A DNA stretch of 14,681 bases from an uncultured Saprospiraceae bacterium (GCA_937967535.1 CALCMV010000202.1:1-14681), one strand, 5' to 3'. Shown: positions 6,407 through 14,286, counted from the first letter of the stretch. The notes: generated from the sequence alone by a model not told the origin. A program made the numbers and translations.

Positions 6407-7543
6407 ATGCCTAAGATACAGATGGTGGATTTGCAGGGGCAATACCGCAAAATACAAAAGGAAGTAGACCGTTCCATCAAAGATGTACTCAAATCAGCCG
6501 CATTTATTAACGGTCCTAAAGTCAAAGAATTTGAAGCAAACCTTGCAAATTATTTGGATGCCGGACATATCATTCCTTGTGGCAATGGTACGGATGCCTT
6601 GCAAATTGCGATGATGGGCTTGGGTTTGAAACCCGGCGATGAGGTGATTGTTCCGGCATTTACCTATGTAGCTACGGTAGAGGTGGTTGCGCTTTTGGGC
6701 TTAAACCCTGTCATGGTAGATGTTGATAAAAACACCTTCAACCTCACTGCCGAAATTGCCGAACAAGCCCTCACCGCACATACACGCGCCATCGTACCCG
6801 TACACCTATTCGGGCAAAGCACCGACATGGAACCCCTGATGAAAATTGCCGAAAAATACAACCTTCAGGTCATCGAAGACAATGCCCAATCTATCGGTAC
6901 CGAATACACTTTTTCAGACGGCACAAAAAAGAAAACCGGCAACATCGGCAAAATTGGCTGCCTCTCATTCTACCCCTCCAAAAACTTAGGCGCCTATGGC
7001 GATGCAGGCGCAATAAGCACCCAAAATGACGAACTCGCCGACAAGCTCCGCCGCATTGCCAATCACGGACAAAGCAAAAAATATCATCACAAATACATCG
7101 GACTCAATTCCCGTCTGGATGCCATTCAAGCTGCCATTCTTGATGTCAAACTCAAATATCTCGACGAGTACATAGCAGTCCGACAAAGCATAGCCGACTA
7201 TTACGACAAGGCATTTGCCGATATAGAACTACTACAAACACCGGAGCGACTGCCCCAGTCAAGCCACGTCTTTCACCAATATACCCTCATCGTCAAAGAA
7301 GGACACCGCGATGCCCTCAAAACTTTTCTCTATGAGCGCGGTATTCCCTCCATGATTTATTACCCAATCCCCCTCAACGAACAGGAAGCCTTCAAAGGAC
7401 GCGGCAGAAAAGTCGGCGACCTGCCCGTTACCAAATCGCTTTGCGCCTCAGTACTTTCCCTCCCCATACACACCGAAATGACCAATGACCAACTCGAATA
7501 TATCACAGAAACCATTCAAGCGTACTTTAAAGGCAATGCTTAA
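6407..7543 (+). CDS. wbpE: DegT/DnrJ/EryC1 sugar aminotransferase, WbpE/WlbC-like
   Basis: A 378-residue PLP-dependent aminotransferase of nucleotide-sugar metabolism. Visible hallmarks: CGNGTDAL (58-65), the PLP-ring aspartate in VIEDNAQSIG (Asp158), the Schiff-base lysine in SFYPSKNLGAYGD (Lys192), and SRLDAIQAAIL (235-245). Full length for the family, cytosolic. The next gene on the same strand is a WbpD/WlbB-type N-acetyltransferase, which makes UDP-2-acetamido-3-keto-glucuronate a likely substrate: this enzyme would install the 3-amino group that the neighbour acetylates. The dehydrogenases of that pathway (WbpA/WbpB type) are not in the window. The symbol rests on this context and other sugar aminotransferases of the family remain possible. 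The ATG at 6407 has an A-rich leader. The last two codons and stop coincide with the first octamer of the following array. Confidence 0.9.
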   Translation: MPKIQMVDLQGQYRKIQKEVDRSIKDVLKSAAFINGPKVKEFEANLANYLDAGHIIPCGNGTDALQIAMMGLGLKPGDEVIVPAFTYVATVEVVALLGLNPVMVDVDKNTFNLTAEIAEQALTAHTRAIVPVHLFGQSTDMEPLMKIAEKYNLQVIEDNAQSIGTEYTFSDGTKKKTGNIGKIGCLSFYPSKNLGAYGDAGAISTQNDELADKLRRIANHGQSKKYHHKYIGLNSRLDAIQAAILDVKLKYLDEYIAVRQSIADYYDKAFADIELLQTPERLPQSSHVFHQYTLIVKEGHRDALKTFLYERGIPSMIYYPIPLNEQEAFKGRGRKVGDLPVTKSLCASVLSLPIHTEMTNDQLEYITETIQAYFKGNA

Positions 7544-7678
7544 ATGATAAAATGCTTAAATGCTACAATGAAATGAGTGAATGAATGAATGAGCGAATAT
7601 CATTTCATCATTGTAGCATTGCATCATTGTAGCATTGTAGCATTTCATCATTGTAGCATTTCATCATTCAAGCATTGC
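7535..7678. repeat. AATGnnnn octamer array between the aminotransferase and acetyltransferase genes
   Basis: On the left, AATGCTTA (7535-7542, inside the last codons and stop of the aminotransferase gene), AATGATAA, AATGCTTA and AATGCTAC run to 7566. On the right, ten contiguous complementary octamers of form nnnnCATT run 7597-7676 (mainly GTAGCATT and TCATCATT). The outer arms 7533-7556 and 7655-7678 pair at 22 of 24 positions, both exceptions being G-T compatible. The array ends 2 bp before the acetyltransferase start. The middle (7567-7596) is degenerate AATG repeats. Confidence 0.9.
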
Positions 7679-7680
7679 AT

Positions 7681-8262
7681 ATGATACACAAAACCGCAGT
7701 AATAGATAAAGGGGCAATCATTGGAAAAGGCACAAAAGTCTGGCATTTTAGCCACTTGATGCCGCGCTGTGTCTTGGGCGAAAATTGCAATATCGGACAA
7801 AATGTATTTATTGCCAATGATGTGAAATTGGGCAATAATGTAAAGGTGCAAAACAACGTCTCCATCTACACAGGCGTGATTTGTGAGGACGATGTTTTTT
7901 TAGGTCCCTCAATGGTCTTTACCAATGTAATGAATCCGCGCAGTACCATCAATCGCAAATCCGAATATCGCACTACACATGTAGGCAAGGGCGCGACCAT
8001 TGGTGCCAATGCCACCATTGTTTGTGGCAATAATATCGGTGAATATGCCTTTATCGGTGCAGGAGCAGTCGTCACAAAAGATGTTCCGGCATATGCTTTA
8101 TTGGTTGGCAATCCGGCACATCAAATCGGTTGGATGAGCGCACAGGCTTGTCGTTTGCATTTCGATGAAAATAATAAAGCAATTTGTGAAGAAAGCGGAG
8201 AGCGATACGAGTTGCAACTTGTAGGTGACGAGTTGCGGGTTCTACGAATTATGGAAGAATGA
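7681..8262 (+). CDS. wbpD: Left-handed beta-helix N-acetyltransferase, WbpD/WlbB-like
   Basis: A 193-residue hexapeptide-repeat acyltransferase. Residues 8-150 show the [LIV]GxxxX rhythm of a left-handed beta-helix (AIIGKGTKV, CVLGENCNIG, VKLGNNVKV, ATIGANATIV, NNIGEYAFIG). The signatures KVWHFSHL (19-26), GPSMVFTNVMNPRS (75-88) and ATIVCGNNIGEYAFIGAGAVV (111-131) are those of WbpD/WlbB. These enzymes transfer acetyl from acetyl-CoA to the 3-amino group of UDP-2-acetamido-3-amino-2,3-dideoxy-glucuronate, giving a diacetylated uronic acid for surface polysaccharide. The C-terminal 45 residues (from WMSAQA) form the usual extension. An in-frame TTG at 7675 lies in the octamer repeat; the ATG at 7681 is chosen. 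Pairing with the aminotransferase upstream supports the assignment. Confidence 0.92.
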   Translation: MIHKTAVIDKGAIIGKGTKVWHFSHLMPRCVLGENCNIGQNVFIANDVKLGNNVKVQNNVSIYTGVICEDDVFLGPSMVFTNVMNPRSTINRKSEYRTTHVGKGATIGANATIVCGNNIGEYAFIGAGAVVTKDVPAYALLVGNPAHQIGWMSAQACRLHFDENNKAICEESGERYELQLVGDELRVLRIMEE

Positions 8263-8623
8263 CAAATATAGTTTTTTGGTAATTTTTGCAAAACGAAATA
8301 AAACCTCGTCATTCACCGAGACAAACACGGATTATGCAGATTATTATATAGAAATTTTGACACTATGCAAATTGTAAACTACAATACAATTTTTATTTTC
8401 GCTATAAAAGCACAAAGACACAAAGAATTTTTAATTTTCTTCGTGTCTTTGTAGCAAGATTCTATTTTATAGAATATTTTAATTTATTTAAAATAAATTT
8501 TATAATTATTTAAATTTTAATACAAAATACAAGTAATTTATTTCGTATTTTAATTAAAAAATAATACACTTTCCCAACGAATGACAAGTTCTATCACCTT
8601 AAATTCAGCGATAATCAACCCAA
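8263..8623. other. Convergent gene-free spacer, very AT-rich
   Basis: No gene is supported between the acetyltransferase (+) and the TPR gene (-). The stretch holds an ACACGG-type motif near 8326, the hairpin at 8412-8452, and an A/T-only tract (about 8455-8575) with the near-perfect palindrome 8481-8499. No convincing intrinsic terminator for the acetyltransferase gene is visible. Confidence 0.7.
8412..8452. repeat. Hairpin with ACAAAGACAC arms
   Basis: The arms 8412-8427 and 8437-8452 pair at 15 of 16 positions with a 9-nt AT loop. It may serve as a bidirectional transcript end for the two convergent genes. The arm sequence (cacaaagacacaaag) is of a type that often recurs as short dispersed repeats in bacterial genomes; no second copy is present in this window. 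Confidence 0.65.
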
Positions 8624-8679
8624 CAATTCGTCAACTCAACAACTCGTCAACTCATCAACTCGTCAATTCGTCAACTATC
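8624..8679. repeat. CAAYTCGT octamer array overlapping the TPR gene stop codon
   Basis: Seven contiguous octamers: CAATTCGT, CAACTCAA, CAACTCGT, CAACTCAT, CAACTCGT, CAATTCGT and CAACTATC (8624-8679). The last unit contains the complement of the stop codon of the minus-strand TPR gene (8675-8677), so the array starts at the gene's 3' end. No complementary arm is found nearby. Confidence 0.88.
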
Positions 8680-10081
8680 CCATCCGATTAATCGTATCCA
8701 AGACCGCGTTTACGCGAAGCAGTTCGGGAGCAAAATCGAAAAGTGCTTTATAATGACAGGCTTCATCTTCGAGGAGTGTTTCCTGAAGAAGCACAAGCGC
8801 AGTTTGGCTATCACCTGCCTGATAGAGACAAGCTACTTTGCAATAGCGCAAGATAACGGGACATTCGTTGTACATTTCTGCCTCGTCGAGTGCTGCAATA
8901 GCCGATTCGTAGTCTTTCATAGACATGTGAAAGGTCGCTAGACGAATCCAATGCTGATACTCATCGGGTGCCATATCGCAGGCATCTTGGAAAAATAAGT
9001 AAGCGGTGTCGTAATTTTCGATTTGATAGTGCGTTTCTGCCAATGCAATCAGATAGTGTGCATTTTTGCTATCAAGGCGGAAAGCGGCTTCGTAGGCGGT
9101 TTTGGCACTGGTCCAGTTTTGTCGTTTAAACAAACATTCGCCTACACGATAATAGCCTTCGTCAAAATCCGGTGCAATCCGAATTGCATCAGAATAATAG
9201 GACTCCGCATCTGCAAAATTTTCCAATCGCTCAAAGCAGCAGCCCATACGAGTGTACAGGTGTGCGTCCGGTTCGGCATATTTGCAGGCTTCTTCCAGAC
9301 ATTCGATGGCTTTTTCATAAAGTTCCAATTCCATCAAAGCACCTGCTCTTTCGTAGTAGGCTTCTCTGAATTTTTCATCTACCACGTAGGCATACTCAAA
9401 GCTGTCGGCAGCTTTTTCGTAATCACCCAGATTTGAGAGTGCATGACCGAGATTGAACCATGCAAAAGATGCGTAAGGTGCTTCATCAATCAATTTCAGG
9501 TGCAAATCGGCGCTTTCCTGAAAGTTTTCGGTCAGTTCGGCGATTACCCAAATGCGAGAGAGTGCCTCCTCGTGGTCGGGCTGCTCCAAGAGTGCTTTTT
9601 TCAATGACTGAAAAGCCCGTTCAAAGCTGTAAGAAGCCTCATAAACAGCAGCTTGTGCCACATAAATGTCGGCATACTGTTCATCCATTGCTACAAATTG
9701 AGCGCGTTCTAGTGCTGCAAGTGCCTCGCCCTCTTGTCCGAGCATAGCGAGTATTTCAGCCTTGAGAATGAAAATTTGTGCGTTGGAGGCATCAAGGTAT
9801 TCGGCAGTTTGGAGTATATCAATTGCCTGCTCTTCCATACCAAGCAGATTGAGCAATTCAGCCTTCCTGATGTGAAATTCAGCGGCATAGCCGTATTGAG
9901 CAAGGGCATATTCGACGGCATTGAGCGCGTCTTTTGCCAAATCTTGCTGTTGGTAATATTCGATGATAGCATCGAAATCTTCCGCGTCCAAAAAACGGAC
10001 CTGACCGGAATGTACCATTTTTTCGTAATCATCTATCAAACGGCGGATAGGATCACATTCTTCATGAGTGTACTGGGACAT
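8675..10081 (-). CDS. Cytosolic tetratricopeptide-repeat protein
   Basis: A 468-residue, acidic, all-helical protein built almost wholly of TPR units of about 34 residues. Clear units lie near 67-100, 101-134, 137-170, 171-204, 205-238, 239-272, 273-306, 307-340, 341-374 and 375-408, with typical motifs such as AWFNLGHALSNLGDYEKAADSFEYAYVVD and GYYRVGECLFKRQNWTSAKTAYEAAFRLD-like spacing of W/L-G-Y-A-P positions. There is no signal peptide or membrane segment, so it is probably cytosolic. The N-terminal 60 residues (RFLDAEDFDAIIEYY) look like a conserved cap of Bacteroidota TPR proteins. It should act as a protein-interaction scaffold; partner and process cannot be inferred. It is transcribed opposite to all other genes here, convergent with the acetyltransferase and divergent from the peptidase. 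No enzymatic domain is seen. Confidence 0.9.
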   Translation of the reverse strand: MSQYTHEECDPIRRLIDDYEKMVHSGQVRFLDAEDFDAIIEYYQQQDLAKDALNAVEYALAQYGYAAEFHIRKAELLNLLGMEEQAIDILQTAEYLDASNAQIFILKAEILAMLGQEGEALAALERAQFVAMDEQYADIYVAQAAVYEASYSFERAFQSLKKALLEQPDHEEALSRIWVIAELTENFQESADLHLKLIDEAPYASFAWFNLGHALSNLGDYEKAADSFEYAYVVDEKFREAYYERAGALMELELYEKAIECLEEACKYAEPDAHLYTRMGCCFERLENFADAESYYSDAIRIAPDFDEGYYRVGECLFKRQNWTSAKTAYEAAFRLDSKNAHYLIALAETHYQIENYDTAYLFFQDACDMAPDEYQHWIRLATFHMSMKDYESAIAALDEAEMYNECPVILRYCKVACLYQAGDSQTALVLLQETLLEDEACHYKALFDFAPELLRVNAVLDTINRMG

Positions 10082-10119
10082 AATCTTAACCTTTGGTTCT
10101 TGTGAAAAACAGAAACTTT

Positions 10120-10151
10120 ACTCACACTTACTCGTATATAAGTTCGTGAGT
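10120..10151 (-). promoter_or_regulatory. Leader hairpin upstream of the TPR gene
   Basis: ACTCAC and ACTTA (10120-10130) pair with TAAGT and GTGAGT (10139-10151) with a 2-nt bulge and an 8-nt loop. It lies 39 bp upstream of the TPR start. On the minus strand TACATTTG (10255-10262) fits a -7 box, but no -33 box is at the right distance. Confidence 0.4.
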
Positions 10152-10484
10152 TACGATTCTTTAGTGCGTCTAAATGATAAAAGTGAAAATTCCATCACTC
10201 TGCTTGATTCAACGAATTGAACCAACAATCACTAATTGAGTACTAGGAGCAAAACAAATGTACTTTCTTGGTTTGTTCTTTTCCTTTATACTCTGCAAAC
10301 ATTCATCACATCAAGGTCTTTCATGTTTCATAAAAAACAATGATGAAATATTTACAATCGTTTAATCTTTTCTTACCCTTATAAAGAGTACAGTAATGTC
10401 TGAAAGGCTTTTTGCTTGTAGAGTATCAGAGATATGAGTAAGCCTTACAAACAACGATTTGTCATGTGAGTTATAGTCGTTTAA

Positions 10485-10564
10485 GTTCTTTGTTTTTCTA
10501 TTTTGTTTCTATATTGATATGTGAAAACCATACAACATAGAATCAATTAAGAAGAACAACGAAC
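10485..10564. repeat. Imperfect inverted repeat in the divergent spacer
   Basis: The arms 10485-10521 and 10529-10564 pair along about 36 bp with roughly nine differences and a 7-nt loop; the innermost part (TTCTATATTGATATG against CATACAACATAGAA) is best. It lies in the 795-bp gene-free region 10082-10876 between divergent genes. It may be a decayed repeat or a transcript-end structure. No coding sequence is supported in this region. Confidence 0.5.
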
Positions 10565-10621
10565 ATCATAGTTCGGTGTGAGTGCTTGTATCTGGTATAA
10601 AAATAAAAAGATTTTTCACAA

Positions 10622-10668
10622 GATGTGACAAATCTCATTTTTTTCAGTGACAGCCATTTTGTGACATC
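10622..10668 (+). promoter_or_regulatory. Cluster of GTGACA half-sites upstream of the peptidase gene
   Basis: GATGTGACAAA (10622-10632) and TTTGTGACATC (10658-10668) are inverted to each other at 10 of 11 positions. A third AGTGACA lies between them (10646-10652). The group sits about 70 bp upstream of the candidate -7 box, where an activator or repressor could bind. The regulator is unknown. Confidence 0.35.
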
Positions 10669-10735
10669 ATTTTTTTTAATGTTTATATGAAAAAAGAGAT
10701 ACAAAAATACATTTTTTTTTAGCAGGAAAACGTTA

Positions 10736-10743
10736 TAGCTTTG
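10736..10743 (+). promoter_or_regulatory. Candidate -7 box for the peptidase gene
   Basis: TAGCTTTG fits TAnnTTTG. The region where a TTTG box is expected (about 10709-10716) is a T-run without G, so the match is partial. The resulting leader would be about 130 nt. Confidence 0.3.
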
Positions 10744-10876
10744 CACTTTGACAAAACACCTTTCACCTGATATATTCCATCTTTCCTCAAATTTGTTAAC
10801 AAACTTTTGGGTTCAATCTATTTATCCACATTTACATTGTTTAATATTTACATGTTAAATCAACAATAAACAGCTA

Positions 10877-13800
10877 ATGAAAACTATTATTTCGTTATTC
10901 CCACTGCTTACCATATTTAATTTTTTCTTAATTGCACAGCAAAAAAACTATTTTCAGCAAACTGCTAATTATACGATAAATGTGACACTAAATGATGTCG
11001 AACATAGCCTCTCCGGTACCATAAATATTGAGTATACCAACAATTCGCCCGACGAATTGGACTTTATTTACTTCCATCTCTGGCCCAATGCCTACAAAAA
11101 TACCGAAACGGCTTTTGCCCATCAGAAGCTCGAAGACGGCAATACACGGTTCTATTTTTCCAAAGAAAAAGACAGGGGGGAAATTCGTGACCTCGATTTT
11201 AGCATAGATGGCAAAACGACCACTTGGGAATATGACCAACAAAATATTGATATTGCCATTGTTCGTTTGCCAAAACCCATAAAAACAGGCGAAACCATTC
11301 TCATCGAAACCCCCTTCACCATTCAAATTCCTAAGTCATTTTCCCGACTCGGACACGTCGGGCAGTCCTATCAACTCACACAATGGTATCCCAAACCGGC
11401 GGTTTATGATGCCGAAGGTTGGCATCCGATGCCCTACCTTGACCAAGGAGAGTTTTATTCAGAATTTGGCGATTTCGATGTCACAATTACGCTACCTTCC
11501 AACTACGTAGTAGGTGCTACGGGCGAACTACAAACTGAAAGTGAAGTGGCGTTTTTGAACCAAAAAGCAAAGCAAGGCGCGAGTATGAATTTTGAGGAAA
11601 TGAACCAAGCGGCAGCTTTCCCCACTTCCGATGCAAGTACAAAAACGATTAATTATACCGCAAAAAACGTCCATGATTTTGCTTGGTTTGCCGACAAACG
11701 CTTTCATGTTTTGAAAAGCGGTGTGACACTCGCATCGGGCAAAAAAGTGGATACTTGGGCGATGTTTACCGACCTCGAAGCCAATCTTTGGAAAGATGCC
11801 ACCACTTACCTCGACCGTTCTGTGGAGTTCTACTCCCAAAAAGTCGGCGAATACCCCTGGTCGCATGCTACGGCAGTACAGAGTGCATTGAGTGCAGGGG
11901 CGGGCATGGAATATCCGATGATTACGGTGATAGGCGAATCGGGTACGGCGCGTGCGCTTGATATTGTGATTACGCATGAGGTCGGGCATAATTGGTTTTA
12001 TGGCATCCTTGCGACCAATGAGCGCGATTATCCTTGGATGGATGAGGGCATGAACTCCTACTATGAGCAAAGATACACCGCCAAATATTATCCCGGACAA
12101 GATAAATTGGGCGATTATTTGCCGCCTGCTCTTTCCAATTTGTTAGATGCCGACGATGCCGAACTCGGCTATACCGGCTATCTTTTTCAAGCCCGACGAC
12201 ACGAAGAGCAAGCCATTCATTGCCATTCGGCAGAGTTGGTGAGGGTCAATTATGGCTTGAGTGGCTACACCCGTCCGGCGGAGGTCTTGTGGTATTTGGC
12301 GAATTATCTGGGTGAAGATAATTTTGATAAAATTATGCAAAATTACTACCGCAAATGGCGTTTCAAACACCCACAACCCCATGATTTCAGAAAGGTATTT
12401 GAAGATGCGGTAAATAAAGATTTGTCTTGGTTTTTTGATGATGTTTTGATGACGACCAAGCAAATTGACTACGCCCTTACCCGCACAAACGGAAAGGTAG
12501 CCTCCATCGAAAATAAAGGCGAAATCGCCGCCCCTTATTCCATCTCACTCATCAAAGACGGCGAAATCGTGAAAACGATGTGGTACAAAGGATTTGAGGG
12601 CAAAAAAGACGTAAGCCTCACCGCAGAGGACTACGATGCCGCAGTCATAGATGCCATCAAAGTAATTCCCGATGCCAATCGCAGAAATAATGGTCAAAAA
12701 CGAAAACCACAAGCCAAATTTCTGGGCGGTATCGAAAATGAAAACAAACGCACACTCTACTACGCACCCTTTATCGGTGGCAATGCTTACGATAAATTTA
12801 CAATCGGTCTGGGGATGTATAATGTGGTGATTCCGGCGAAAAATTTTGAACTGACGCTTGCGCCCGGCTTTGGTACGGGCTCGGGCGAATTGGTCGGCGT
12901 TGCAGGGGCAAATTATTTTATTTATCCGAAAAAAGGCGCGTTTCAAAGCATACGTGCAGGCTTGGGGGCGCGGAGTTTTCACTACAATACATATCGCGGC
13001 GATGTGCCGACTATTGACTACCTCGAACGCTACACACGCCTCACACCGAGCATAAATTTTGAATTTCGGAAAAAGACCCCGCGTAGCCCCGTTTCGCAAA
13101 ATATCGGCATCAAATACATACATATTTTACAAGAAAACGCCACTTTTTTCCGCGATACACTCCCCGAATCAATCTTACAATATACAGGCAATGAACTCAG
13201 CAATTGGGGCTTGATACAGGCATCGTATAGCTACACCAACGACAATGCGATTAATCCATTCGGATTGACGGCAAGCATGGAATTTTTACCCGATGGCATT
13301 GACCCCGACGACCCATTTGACCGCGACAATACCTACGCCAAACTCACCCTTGAAGGCAACTACCGCTACGTGTATCAGGCAGGTAAAGGGATTGATTTTC
13401 GCCTGTTTGCAGGTACTTTTCTAGTCAATGCCAATCGCGATTTCGGAGGATTCACCTTCAATATGACCACGCAAGGTTTTCAGGATAATAATTATGACGA
13501 TTACTATTTCGGCAGATTTGAGACAGAAGGGATTTGGTCACAACAAATTCAACAAGTTGACGGCGCATTCAAAACACCGCTACTCAACTCCGTTTATGGT
13601 ACGAGCAATGCCTTCCTTATCGCACTGAATTTTAAGACAGATTTGCCCATTAATTTGCCTTTAAATCTACCGCTAAAACCCTATTTTGATGTCGGTTATT
13701 TCAAAAATACCGCCCCTTCGGTAACGGCAGATTTCAACTACGAATTTATGTATAGCGGCGGTGTAGCAATAGAGTTTGGCGATGGTGTAGCGGGAATTTA

Positions 13801-13936
13801 TCTCCCACTCGTCAGCAATGAACGCCTGAGTAATGCGCTAAGGTCGCGCGGTGGCAGCTATCTAAACCAAATTGGCTTTACCCTAAATTTGAATGCGCTC
13901 AATCCCTTTGAATTTGTGAGAGGACTTTCTTTTTAG
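10877..13936 (+). CDS. M1-family zinc metallopeptidase fused to a predicted outer-membrane beta-barrel
   Basis: A 1019-residue exported protein. Residues 1-20 are a signal peptide (ending FFLIAQQ). Residues 25-215 form the M1 N-terminal beta-domain (YHxWPNAY-like motif at 66-73). The catalytic domain contains GAGMEYP (341-347, the GAMEN-type substrate loop), HEVGH (367-371) and, 18 residues on, Glu390 in WMDEG: the complete HExxH-18-E zinc site. Tyr464 (SGYTRPAEV) fits the catalytic tyrosine. After a linker (about 540-615) some 400 residues show alternating amphipathic strands, glycine-rich turns and a C-terminal phenylalanine, as in outer-membrane barrels; GGVAIEFGDGVAGIYLPLV near the end recalls Omp85-like barrels. 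The peptidase would be tethered at the outer membrane; which side it faces is uncertain. Ordinary M1 enzymes lack such a barrel. Monocistronic; a repeat element starts 3 bp after the stop. Confidence 0.92.
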   Translation: MKTIISLFPLLTIFNFFLIAQQKNYFQQTANYTINVTLNDVEHSLSGTINIEYTNNSPDELDFIYFHLWPNAYKNTETAFAHQKLEDGNTRFYFSKEKDRGEIRDLDFSIDGKTTTWEYDQQNIDIAIVRLPKPIKTGETILIETPFTIQIPKSFSRLGHVGQSYQLTQWYPKPAVYDAEGWHPMPYLDQGEFYSEFGDFDVTITLPSNYVVGATGELQTESEVAFLNQKAKQGASMNFEEMNQAAAFPTSDASTKTINYTAKNVHDFAWFADKRFHVLKSGVTLASGKKVDTWAMFTDLEANLWKDATTYLDRSVEFYSQKVGEYPWSHATAVQSALSAGAGMEYPMITVIGESGTARALDIVITHEVGHNWFYGILATNERDYPWMDEGMNSYYEQRYTAKYYPGQDKLGDYLPPALSNLLDADDAELGYTGYLFQARRHEEQAIHCHSAELVRVNYGLSGYTRPAEVLWYLANYLGEDNFDKIMQNYYRKWRFKHPQPHDFRKVFEDAVNKDLSWFFDDVLMTTKQIDYALTRTNGKVASIENKGEIAAPYSISLIKDGEIVKTMWYKGFEGKKDVSLTAEDYDAAVIDAIKVIPDANRRNNGQKRKPQAKFLGGIENENKRTLYYAPFIGGNAYDKFTIGLGMYNVVIPAKNFELTLAPGFGTGSGELVGVAGANYFIYPKKGAFQSIRAGLGARSFHYNTYRGDVPTIDYLERYTRLTPSINFEFRKKTPRSPVSQNIGIKYIHILQENATFFRDTLPESILQYTGNELSNWGLIQASYSYTNDNAINPFGLTASMEFLPDGIDPDDPFDRDNTYAKLTLEGNYRYVYQAGKGIDFRLFAGTFLVNANRDFGGFTFNMTTQGFQDNNYDDYYFGRFETEGIWSQQIQQVDGAFKTPLLNSVYGTSNAFLIALNFKTDLPINLPLNLPLKPYFDVGYFKNTAPSVTADFNYEFMYSGGVAIEFGDGVAGIYLPLVSNERLSNALRSRGGSYLNQIGFTLNLNALNPFEFVRGLSF

Positions 13937-13978
13937 CCGGACTTTGGGCATGAGGTAATTTGGAAATTAGGTTTAATT

Positions 13979-14125
13979 GGCTATCCGTTTAAGTTTGCTT
14001 GCGGGATAGTACTCGTCTGACGAAGGTTTTTGTGAAATGTAGTGATTTATCTCATAAAATATTCGCATTGAATAAAGGGATTCGTCTGACGAGTATTCGC
14101 TTTAGGCAAAGTTAAATGGATAGCC
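13979..14125. repeat. Long imperfect hairpin with TCGTCTGACGA inner arms
   Basis: The left arm 13979-14023 and right arm 14081-14125 pair along 45 bp with several mismatches; the outer 22 bp (from GGCTATCC) have three mismatches. TCGTCTGACGA, itself a palindrome, ends each arm on the inside (14013-14023 and 14082-14092). The 57-nt loop is AT-rich. Confidence 0.75.
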
Positions 14126-14131
14126 AGCTAA

Positions 14132-14162
14132 CTCGTCGGACATTTTTGAAATGTCAGACGAG
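14132..14162. repeat. Hairpin, CTCGTCGGACATTT arms
   Basis: The arms 14132-14145 and 14149-14162 pair at 13 of 14 positions with a 3-nt loop. It carries the TCGTC-GAC core seen in the preceding hairpin. Confidence 0.75.
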
Positions 14163-14255
14163 ATATATTTCTGTTTTAATTTGAACTATTTTTTATAAAT
14201 TATTATATTTAAATTGTATAATAATTTGATTTTGAATGAATAATACAAAAATGTT

Positions 14256-14286
14256 GTCGTCGGACATTTCAAAAATATCCGACGAC
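14256..14286. repeat. Hairpin, GTCGTCGGACATT arms
   Basis: The arms 14256-14268 and 14274-14286 pair at 12 of 13 positions with a 5-nt loop. The arm is nearly identical to that at 14132, so these are two copies of one unit. No T-run follows. The remaining DNA to 14612 is AT-rich with no supported gene. Confidence 0.75.

Noticed and set aside
7597..7676. Repeat array considered as CRISPR
   Set aside because: The units are 8-base words in direct contact, without unique spacers or cas genes nearby.
8281..8293. AATTTTTGCAAAA shared with 14559-14571
   Set aside because: It is low-complexity A/T sequence without matching surroundings, so common origin cannot be supported.
10543..10746. Minus-strand open frame of 67 codons in the divergent spacer
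   Set aside because: It is low-complexity, Lys/Phe-rich from A/T runs, with no supporting context.
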